From contig CAJKQX010000034.1 of NCBI GenBank assembly GCA_905202125.1, positions 1-25,527 of the forward strand: a DNA stretch of 25,527 nt, written 5' to 3'. Of the stretch, positions 7,634-13,967 are shown piece by piece. Both the position numbers and the translations under genes were made by a program. This DNA comes from an uncultured Prevotella sp. (lineage in GTDB: Bacteria; Bacteroidota; Bacteroidia; Bacteroidales; Bacteroidaceae). The notes beneath the pieces were generated by a model. It searched no databases and was not told the origin of the DNA. It saw only the letters and a program-made list of their open reading frames with translations. The stretch's first letter is position 1. The number at the start of each line of letters is the position of its first letter.

Positions 7634-7691
7634 ATGCCCGCAGACGCGGACTTTTTTCAACACATCGACAATCACACATTCTCACAACTAC

Positions 7692-8432
7692 ATGGACAAA
7701 AAGACGACAGACACTATAATAAGTTTGGCAGCGCGATATGAGACCGCTGATTTTCTCACCTCCGACCCGAGCCGCTTCATGCACATGGTGGAGGGCGACC
7801 TCAACCGTGAGGCCACGGCCTTCGTGGCATCGTGTCTGAGCTACGGCTCGCGCAAACAGTTTTTCCCCAAGATACAACATCTGCTCGACTGCTCGTCGGG
7901 CGAGATGCACCGATGGATAGAGAGCGGCGCCTTCATGGATGATATCGACGCAAGCGACGCGTGCTACTACCGGCTGCACACATGCCGCGACCTGAGGCTC
8001 ATGATGTCGGCCTATCGCGACATGATGCTCGGCTACGGACATATGAAGGACTTCATACGCTGCCATGCCGTCGACGGACCGGGAGCCATAGCGGCCCTGT
8101 GCCGATACTTTCATGAGAAAGGTGCCGACGCCATGGTGCCGCGCAACACCTCGTCGGCATGCAAGCGTGTGTGCATGTTCCTTCGCTGGATGGTGAGAGA
8201 CTCGTCGCCCGTGGACCTCGGACTATGGGCCGACATCATCGACAAGCGCTCGCTCATCATGCCGCTCGACGTGCACGTGACAAGAGAAGCGGCCGCCCTC
8301 GGACTCATCAGCGGCTCGTCGGCCTCCATGAGCACCGCCCACAAGCTCACGGCAGCCATGCTCGAGATATTTCCCGACGACCCTCTGAAGGGCGATTTCG
8401 CGCTGTTCGGATATGGAGTGAACAAGAAATGA
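7692..8432 (+). CDS. TIGR02757 (DUF2400) family protein
   Basis: 246 residues from the ATG at 7692, the family's normal length. Recognised by the overall pattern typical of the family in Bacteroidota: FVASCLSYGSRKQF near residue 50, RNTSSACKRVCMFLRWMVR near 150, PLDVHVTREAAALGL near 190 and the C-terminal GDFALFGYGVNK. The family resembles helix-hairpin-helix DNA glycosylase-like proteins, but its function is not established, so I assign none. An in-frame TTG at 7620 is an unlikely start because it lies in the terminator hairpin. Expression probably depends on the promoter at 7504-7534 with read-through of the terminator at 7601-7633, since no second promoter is obvious. Confidence 0.85.
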   Translation: MDKKTTDTIISLAARYETADFLTSDPSRFMHMVEGDLNREATAFVASCLSYGSRKQFFPKIQHLLDCSSGEMHRWIESGAFMDDIDASDACYYRLHTCRDLRLMMSAYRDMMLGYGHMKDFIRCHAVDGPGAIAALCRYFHEKGADAMVPRNTSSACKRVCMFLRWMVRDSSPVDLGLWADIIDKRSLIMPLDVHVTREAAALGLISGSSASMSTAHKLTAAMLEIFPDDPLKGDFALFGYGVNKK

Positions 8433-8666
8433 TGGTCTTCACGCACTGTCATTAACGACTGTCGGGGCCCTTCCGCGAGTACAGAAACCGCAAAGAAAAA
8501 TCACTGCATTTGTCAAAAAAATTTACCATTTTTCCCCTCCGTGCTTGCGATATTTTCAAGCAGGAAGGTCCGCCCGTCATTTTATCGCAAAAACGGTACA
8601 CTTTATAATATACTGATTACCAATATATTATCATTCAAAGACAATCCGACAACATCCAAAAACCGT

Positions 8667-8763
8667 CAAAATCGGCTTTCAAAAGTGCCCAACTTGATAT
8701 GCGAAAGGGCCCCTTTTGGCCTCCGAAAGGGCCTCTTTTGGATTGCGAAAGGGGCCCTTTTGG
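8667..8763. repeat. 22-bp-period palindromic array 2 with lead-in
   Basis: Three palindromic 18-bp cores start at 8702, 8724 and 8746, exactly 22 bp apart: CGAAAGGGCCCCTTTTGG, then CTC for CCC in the core, then GGGGCCC. Spacers are the 4-nt CCTC and ATTG. A degenerate unit beginning CAAAAGTGCCC at 8680 is in the same 22-bp phase. The 29-bp lead-in at 8667-8695 matches 25462-25490 at 25 of 29 positions. The rest of the 8433-9015 gap holds only the trmD promoter. Confidence 0.9.
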
Positions 8764-8976
8764 AAAAAAGTCATGAATATACCCACATCGGCGCACCTGT
8801 TTATTCACGGAAAAGGCGGTTTTCATTTCCATAATGAAAGAAAAAGCCGGAGATGTTTTGTAAAGATTTTTTACTATAAAGAAATCCCCCTGCCGTCAGA
8901 ACTGCACCCAAGTATGGGAAGGAAACCAATTGGCAAAAGTTCTTATGAAATCAATGAAACAATTTATCCACAAATC

Positions 8977-9009
8977 ATTGTCGCGTTTGGGATAAAATTC
9001 TTAAATTTG
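8977..9009 (+). promoter_or_regulatory. Candidate trmD promoter giving a near-leaderless mRNA
   Basis: TAAATTTG at 9002-9009 fits the -7 consensus, with ATTG at 8977-8980 lying 21 bp upstream. The predicted start is about 9012-9016 and the ATG is at 9016, so the mRNA would have essentially no leader. Confidence 0.55.
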
Positions 9010-9015
9010 CATATT

Positions 9016-9693
9016 ATGAGAATAGATATCATCACCGTATTGCCCGAAATGCTTGAGGGCTTTGTCAACGAATCGATACTGGCCAGGGCACAGAAGAAAG
9101 GTCTGGCCGAGATACATCTGCACAACCTGCGCGACTACACCACGGACAAGTGGCGGCGCGTGGACGACTATCCGTACGGCGGATTTGCCGGCATGGTGAT
9201 GCAATGCGAACCGATAGACCGCTGCATCTCGGCGCTCAAGGCCGAGCGCGAGTACGACGAAGTGATATACACATCGCCCGACGGCGAACAGTTTGACCAG
9301 CACGTGGCCAACGACCTGTCGATGAAGGGAAACATGATAATACTCTGCGGCCACTACAAAGGCATAGACCAGCGTGTGCGCGACCATCTCATCACACGCG
9401 AGATAAGCATAGGCGACTACGTGCTCACGGGTGGCGAACTGGCGGCGGCGGTGATGGCGGATGCCATCGTGCGTGTGGTGCCGGGAGTGATAGGCGACGA
9501 GCAAAGCGCACTGAGCGACTGTTTCCAGGACGACATGCTGTCGGCGCCGATATACACCCGGCCTGCCGACTACAAGGGATGGAAGGTGCCCGACATACTG
9601 CTCAGCGGCAACGAGGCAAAGATAAAAAACTGGGAGATGGAACAGGCGATGGAGCGCACACGGAGGCTCAGACCCGACCTGCTCGAAAAATAA
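9016..9693 (+). CDS. trmD: tRNA (guanine(37)-N1)-methyltransferase
   Basis: Methylates G37 of tRNAs that read codons beginning with C and some others, preventing +1 frameshifting; acts as a cytoplasmic dimer with a trefoil-knot SPOUT fold. The 225-residue product shows family motifs in order: MRIDIITVLPEM at the N-terminus, PYGGFAGMVM near residue 55, SPDGEQFDQ near 92, LCGHYKGIDQRV near 113 and the knot segment SIGDYVLTGGELAAAVM near 133, then VVPGVIGDEQSALSD. In many bacteria trmD lies with rpsP, rimM and rplS; here it stands apart, followed 36 nt later by a DUF805 gene. In-frame sequence upstream of the ATG runs through the repeat array and is not coding. Confidence 0.97.
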   Translation: MRIDIITVLPEMLEGFVNESILARAQKKGLAEIHLHNLRDYTTDKWRRVDDYPYGGFAGMVMQCEPIDRCISALKAEREYDEVIYTSPDGEQFDQHVANDLSMKGNMIILCGHYKGIDQRVRDHLITREISIGDYVLTGGELAAAVMADAIVRVVPGVIGDEQSALSDCFQDDMLSAPIYTRPADYKGWKVPDILLSGNEAKIKNWEMEQAMERTRRLRPDLLEK

Positions 9694-9729
9694 CATCACA
9701 GACATTAACAACAAAACATTAAAAAGAAT

Positions 9730-10260
9730 ATGAAAAACGTAACATCCAAACCGATGCTTTCGTTCTCGGAAGCCCTGAAACTATCGTGCTCAAGACTCAC
9801 TCAACTCAACGGCCGCAGCCGCCGCTCGGAGTTCTGGTGGTTCATGTTGGTATTCATCATCGCAAAATTCATAGTGGAGATGTTTTTGCAGACGTCAGTA
9901 TCAACATTGACAGTACAAATAATCGATCTGTTACTGTGGGGCGTTGCCTTCGCCGTGACAGTGCGCCGACTGCAAGACTCGGGCAAGAGCATGTGGTGGG
10001 TGATAGCAAGCTGGGCCACATCGGCCATCTACTCTGTAAATCTGCAACTGTCAGGAGTGTACGACAAAACGGGAGCCGCAGTGGGAGACCCCTCAGTGAT
10101 AATGGAGTTCTTGAAAGACCCTGTGACAATGACATCATATATATTGTCCGTTATCACCGGCATCCTGGTATTCATCTTCTGTCTGCTCGACAGCAACGTT
10201 GAAGCCAACAAGTACGGCGAGTCGCCCAAATACATGACCTCGTGCGAAGAAGAGGAATAA
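9730..10260 (+). CDS. DUF805 family inner-membrane protein
   Basis: 176 residues with the DUF805 signature: LNGRSRRSEFWWF near residue 25, a membrane segment around 36-53, RRLQDSGKSMWWV near 79 followed by membrane segments around 86-105 and 138-155, then the C-terminal DSNVEANKYGESPKY. E. coli YhaH and YhaI belong to the same family; no molecular function is established. It lies 36 nt after trmD and is probably co-transcribed with it. The start ATG follows an A-rich stretch, the usual initiation context here. Its stop is only 4 nt from the stop of the convergent patatin gene. Confidence 0.88.
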   Translation: MKNVTSKPMLSFSEALKLSCSRLTQLNGRSRRSEFWWFMLVFIIAKFIVEMFLQTSVSTLTVQIIDLLLWGVAFAVTVRRLQDSGKSMWWVIASWATSAIYSVNLQLSGVYDKTGAAVGDPSVIMEFLKDPVTMTSYILSVITGILVFIFCLLDSNVEANKYGESPKYMTSCEEEE

Positions 10261-10264
10261 CCCT

Positions 10265-11110
10265 TTATTTCAGATATTTCATACAGAAGGCTTCGCCCTG
10301 GGCGAAGCCTTCTTCGTAAAGACGCTCCAGCTTGTCCACATCTTTCTCCACACGCCCCACCTCGACGGGTCGTTCGGGACGTATGCACACGACACGGTCC
10401 TCGCTCTCGAGACGGTCGATGAGGTCGAGCTGACGATTGTACACCTCGATGCGATGGCTCAAGGCTACACGCAGACGGGGATAGTTGCGATAGATGAAGG
10501 GCGGAATCTTGATGTCACGACTGTCGTTGCGATAGCCCTTGTTGCGCGTGAGCACGAGCACATTGCGCTCATAGCCTTTGGCGATGGCATGCTCCACGGG
10601 AATGCTGTCAGCTATGCCGCCATCGAGCATGGGCACACCGTCTACGCGAACTATGCGACTGACGTATGGCAGACTGCTCGAAGCAAGCACGATGTCGAGC
10701 ACCCGCTGACGGTCGGCACGCACGGAGAGATACTCGGCACGACCGGTGAGACAATTGGTGGTGACCATCTCAAAGGTGGTGGGACTATTGAAGAAGGTGT
10801 CGTAATCGAACGGCAGATAGGTGTTGGGAAACTTGTCGTAGAGCAGATTGCGATCGAAGATGCTACCCTGGGTGAAGAGATAGCGCAGCCCGATATAATC
10901 GTACTGCATGAGCATATCGATGTTGGAGATGCGCGCCCTACGCGGCTGTCTGCTCACATACGACATGCCGTTGCAGGCGCCGGCGGACACTGCCACCACA
11001 TAAGGGAAATACAAATCGTGCTTCATGAAGGCATCGAGCACACCGCTGGTGAACACTCCGCGCATGCCTCCGCCCTCAAGCACAAGTCCGATATTACCGT
11101 CTAATTGCAT
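10265..11110 (-). CDS. Patatin-like phospholipase / acyl hydrolase
   Basis: 281 residues with the patatin fold motifs: oxyanion-hole loop LEGGGMRG at residues 11-18, nucleophile elbow AVSAG with Ser42, and catalytic Asp163 in the DGGIADSIP motif. The elbow has Ala40 where the usual GxSxG has Gly. There is no signal peptide, so the protein is probably cytoplasmic and similar to YjjU-type bacterial patatins; its lipid substrate is unknown. I chose the ATG at 11110 because it immediately precedes the conserved core; the upstream in-frame TTG lies in the promoter palindrome. It diverges from pepP and converges on the DUF805 gene. Confidence 0.9.
   Translation of the reverse strand: MQLDGNIGLVLEGGGMRGVFTSGVLDAFMKHDLYFPYVVAVSAGACNGMSYVSRQPRRARISNIDMLMQYDYIGLRYLFTQGSIFDRNLLYDKFPNTYLPFDYDTFFNSPTTFEMVTTNCLTGRAEYLSVRADRQRVLDIVLASSSLPYVSRIVRVDGVPMLDGGIADSIPVEHAIAKGYERNVLVLTRNKGYRNDSRDIKIPPFIYRNYPRLRVALSHRIEVYNRQLDLIDRLESEDRVVCIRPERPVEVGRVEKDVDKLERLYEEGFAQGEAFCMKYLK
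10286..10312. terminator. 27-nt perfect inverted repeat at convergent gene ends
   Basis: GAAGGCTTCGCCC (10286-10298) is followed after one base by its exact reverse complement (10300-10312). It lies within the 3' coding end of the patatin gene and 26 nt past the DUF805 stop. It may terminate DUF805 transcription, but no strong T-run follows on plus. Confidence 0.45.
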
Positions 11111-11130
11111 AATTCTATTTAAATTCGTAA

Positions 11131-11170
11131 GCAAAGTTATATATTATTTTGGAAAATAATGTAACTTTGC
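11131..11170. promoter_or_regulatory. Shared divergent promoter built as an inverted repeat
   Basis: GCAAAGTTA at the left end and TAACTTTGC at the right end are inverted copies, each containing a -7 box TAACTTTG: 11139 to 11132 on minus for the patatin gene and 11162-11169 on plus for pepP. Inside them ATTATTTT and AAAATAAT are also inverted. Neither side has a good TTTG -33 at 19 bp, and the two promoters overlap, so they may compete or share a regulator. Confidence 0.6.
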
Positions 11171-11202
11171 ACATTATTAATAAATAAATCCTAATATCAG
11201 AC

Positions 11203-12606
11203 ATGTTTGATAAATCCACCTACATAAACCGCCGTGCAGAGCTGAAACGGCTTGTCGGCAGCGGCGTGATAATACTGCCGGGCAACAACGAGTCGCCCTG
11301 CAACTATCCGTCAAACGGATATTATCCTTTCAGACAGGACTCCACTTTCCTCTATTTCTACGGCATCAACCGCGACGGACTGGCGGGAGTGATCGATATC
11401 GACAACGACACGGACATGATGCTCGGCGACGACATCGACATAGAAGACATCGTGTGGTATGGCAGCGTGGACAGCGTGAGCGCACTGGCAGCACAGGCCG
11501 GCGTAGCAAAGACGGCCCCAATGAGCCATCTGAAGAACGTATGCGACGAGGCCGTCAAGCAAGGCCGCACCATACATTTCCTGCCGCCATACAGACATGA
11601 CATCAAACTGATGATGTACGACCTGCTCGGCATTCATCCGTCGGAGCAGAAACAGAAGGCAAGCATGACGCTGATAAAGGCTGTGGTCAAACTGCGTTCG
11701 GCTAAGGAGGAACAGGAGATAGAGGAACTGGAACGCGCCGCCGAGATAGGATATCTCATGCACACCACGGCCATGAGACTGACACGACCGGGCGTGACCG
11801 AGAAATACGTGGGCGGACAGGTGGACGGCATAGCCCACTCATACGGCGCTATGGTGAGCTTCCCCACAATATACAGCCAGCACGGAGAGATAATGCACGG
11901 CAACCCGTCGATGAGTGTGCTTGAGGCAGGACGCCTCGCTCTGTGCGACGCAGGTGCAGAGACGATAAACAACTACTGCTCGGACAACACGCGCACAATG
12001 CCTGTGAGCGGCAAGTTCACACAACGACAGCTCGAGATATACAGCATCGTGGAGGCTTGCCACGACCACGCATTGGAGGTGGCCAAGCCGGGCGTGAGAT
12101 ACATGGACGTGCACATGTCGGTGTGCCGCATGATGACCGACCGTCTGAAAGAGCTCGGACTCATGAAGGGCGACACCGACGAGGCCGTGGCAGTGGGAGC
12201 GCACGCCATGTTCCTGCCGCACGGTCTGGGCCACATGATGGGCATGGACGTGCACGACATGGAAAACCTCGACCAGATAAACGTGGGCTTCGACGAGGAG
12301 ACGAGACCAATACTCGACCAGTTCGGCACCAACTGTCTGCGCATGGGACGCAAACTGGAGAAGGGATTCGTCGTGACCGACGAACCGGGCATCTATTTCA
12401 TCCCGGCCCTCATCGACGACTGGAAAGCGAGCGGACACTGCAAGGAGTTCATCAACTTTGACAAACTCGAGACCTACAAGGATTTCGGAGGAATACGCAT
12501 CGAAGACGACATACTCATCACCGATGACGGCTGCCGGTTCATCGGAAAGAAACGCATACCGTATCACCCGAAGGATGTGGAAGAATTCATGGCAAACAAC
12601 AAATAA
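11203..12606 (+). CDS. pepP: Xaa-Pro aminopeptidase (M24B)
   Basis: Removes the N-terminal residue ahead of proline; a dinuclear-metal enzyme with the pita-bread fold. The 467-residue product has an N-terminal aminopeptidase P domain (about 1-150) and a catalytic domain with all five metal ligands: Asp249 in CDAGAE, Asp261 in SDNTRT, His344 in HGLGHMMG, Glu394 in VTDEPGIYF and Glu434 in GGIRIEDD. No signal peptide is seen, so it should be cytoplasmic. It is transcribed from the divergent promoter at 11131-11170 with a leader of about 30 nt. The secreted cysteine peptidase gene follows after 21 nt, suggesting a peptide-digesting operon. Confidence 0.95.
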   Translation: MFDKSTYINRRAELKRLVGSGVIILPGNNESPCNYPSNGYYPFRQDSTFLYFYGINRDGLAGVIDIDNDTDMMLGDDIDIEDIVWYGSVDSVSALAAQAGVAKTAPMSHLKNVCDEAVKQGRTIHFLPPYRHDIKLMMYDLLGIHPSEQKQKASMTLIKAVVKLRSAKEEQEIEELERAAEIGYLMHTTAMRLTRPGVTEKYVGGQVDGIAHSYGAMVSFPTIYSQHGEIMHGNPSMSVLEAGRLALCDAGAETINNYCSDNTRTMPVSGKFTQRQLEIYSIVEACHDHALEVAKPGVRYMDVHMSVCRMMTDRLKELGLMKGDTDEAVAVGAHAMFLPHGLGHMMGMDVHDMENLDQINVGFDEETRPILDQFGTNCLRMGRKLEKGFVVTDEPGIYFIPALIDDWKASGHCKEFINFDKLETYKDFGGIRIEDDILITDDGCRFIGKKRIPYHPKDVEEFMANNK

Positions 12607-12627
12607 ATTCACACAATAATCAAAACA

Positions 12628-13851
12628 ATGAAAAAAATTCTGACACTGTCACTTCTTGCCTTACTGGCAACAGGTGCAAACGCACAAGACAAAAAAGAAA
12701 ACGACAACAAGCCCGTTTTCACTGTTGTGAAGGAAAACCCTATCACAAGCATCAAGGACCAGAGCCGCAGCGGCACTTGCTGGGACTACTCCACACTGGC
12801 TTTCTTTGAGAGCGAGATTCTCAAAGCCACAGGCAAGACCTACGACCTGTGCGAAAACTTCGTGGCAAACAAGAACTACATGGAACGCGCCATCCAGAAA
12901 GTGCGTATGCACGGCGACTGCCAGTTCTCTCAGGGTGGTTCGGCTTACGACGTGTACTACGTGCTGAAGACACACGGCATCTGCCCCGAGAACGCCATGC
13001 CGTTCCCGGGTTCGCTCTATGGCGACTCACTGAACAACTTCAATGAGTTCTTCGGTGTGATGGAACCGTACGTCGACGCTGTGGCAAAGAACAAAGGCAA
13101 GAAGATAAGCAACCAGTGGAAAGTGGGATTGCAGGGCATCCTCGATGCTTACCTGGGAGAATGTCCGGAGAAATTCACATACGAAGGAAAGGAATACACT
13201 CCGAAATCATTCGCCCAGAGCCTCGGACTGGACTGGAACAACTACGTATCAATCACAAGCTACACTCACCATCCTTTCTACACCAAATTCCCGGTGGAGG
13301 TGCAGGACAACTGGCGTAACCCGGGTTCATGGAATCTGCCGATGGACGAGATGGCCCGCATCATAGACAACGCCGTAATGAACGGATACACCGTGGCATG
13401 GGGCGGCGATGTGAGCGAAGAGGGATTCACACGTCAGGGTCTGGCTTACTCTTACGACTCAAAAGCCATCAAGAGCTATGCAGGCAGCGATATGGCCCAC
13501 TGGCTCAAACTGTCTCCCTCAAAACGCGCCAACCTCATCGACTCATTGGGTTGCAAAGTGCCTGAACTGACTCCGACACAGGAGAAACGTCAGGAGCGCT
13601 ACGACAACTGGGAACTGACCGACGACCACGGTATGCTCATCTACGGTATCGCCAAAGACCAGAACGGCAAGGAATACTACATGGTGAAAAATTCATGGGG
13701 CGAGAGCGGTGACTACAAAGGCACATGGTACATGACAAAGAATTTCATCATCGCCAACACAATGGACTACATGGTGAACATCAACGCCATACCGAAGGAC
13801 ATCCGCAAAAAGATGGAGGATGCCGTGAAGAAACAGGGCATAGGCGAATAA
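12628..13851 (+). CDS. Secreted C1B-like cysteine aminopeptidase (bleomycin hydrolase type)
   Basis: 407 residues with a signal peptide (MKKILTLSLLALLATGANA, cut before Gln20). The papain-like catalytic set is complete: oxyanion Gln45 and nucleophile Cys51 in QSRSGTCWDYS, His334 in TDDHGMLIYG and Asn355 in VKNSWGE. The long insert between Cys and His and the overall length match peptidase family C1B, whose members (PepC, bleomycin hydrolase) form hexamers and act as aminopeptidases. Those relatives are cytoplasmic, whereas this one should be periplasmic or secreted. It follows pepP by 21 nt, so the pair likely degrades peptides in sequence across compartments. The C-terminus lacks a T9SS-like tail. 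Confidence 0.9.
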   Translation: MKKILTLSLLALLATGANAQDKKENDNKPVFTVVKENPITSIKDQSRSGTCWDYSTLAFFESEILKATGKTYDLCENFVANKNYMERAIQKVRMHGDCQFSQGGSAYDVYYVLKTHGICPENAMPFPGSLYGDSLNNFNEFFGVMEPYVDAVAKNKGKKISNQWKVGLQGILDAYLGECPEKFTYEGKEYTPKSFAQSLGLDWNNYVSITSYTHHPFYTKFPVEVQDNWRNPGSWNLPMDEMARIIDNAVMNGYTVAWGGDVSEEGFTRQGLAYSYDSKAIKSYAGSDMAHWLKLSPSKRANLIDSLGCKVPELTPTQEKRQERYDNWELTDDHGMLIYGIAKDQNGKEYYMVKNSWGESGDYKGTWYMTKNFIIANTMDYMVNINAIPKDIRKKMEDAVKKQGIGE

Positions 13852-13901
13852 CATCCGCCAAAATAATATAAGGGACACAGACCGATAGTCCCAAAAGAAT
13901 G

Positions 13902-13939
13902 AAGGCACATGAAAGAGAGAAATCTCAATCATGTGCCTT
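13902..13939. terminator. Bidirectional terminator between convergent genes
   Basis: AAGGCACATGA (13902-13912) pairs perfectly with TCATGTGCCTT (13929-13939), and the loop contains a further GAGA/TCTC stem. T-rich sequence follows on both strands (CCTTTATT on plus; CATTCTTTT on minus). It lies between the C1B peptidase and GH3 stop codons. Confidence 0.75.
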
Positions 13940-13967
13940 TATTGTCGGGCTATATTGGCTGAAGATT

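Noticed and set aside
8546..8566. Hairpin TGCTTG/CAAGCA as a terminator after the TIGR02757 gene
   Set aside because: The stem is only 6 bp with a 9-nt loop, lies over 100 nt past the stop and has no T-run.
8667..8763. CRISPR array
   Set aside because: Repeat cores of 18 bp with 4-nt gaps leave no room for spacers, the units are imperfect, and no cas gene is nearby.
8541..8834. 97-codon plus-strand ORF through array 2, with repeated FGLRKG-like peptide
   Set aside because: The peptide repeats simply translate the 22-bp DNA repeats; 22 is not a multiple of 3, so the frame changes from unit to unit, and there is no plausible start.
8716..9015. N-terminal extension of TrmD by 100 codons
   Set aside because: The extension translates the repeat array and promoter; TrmD proteins begin with the MRIDIIT-type motif found at 9016.
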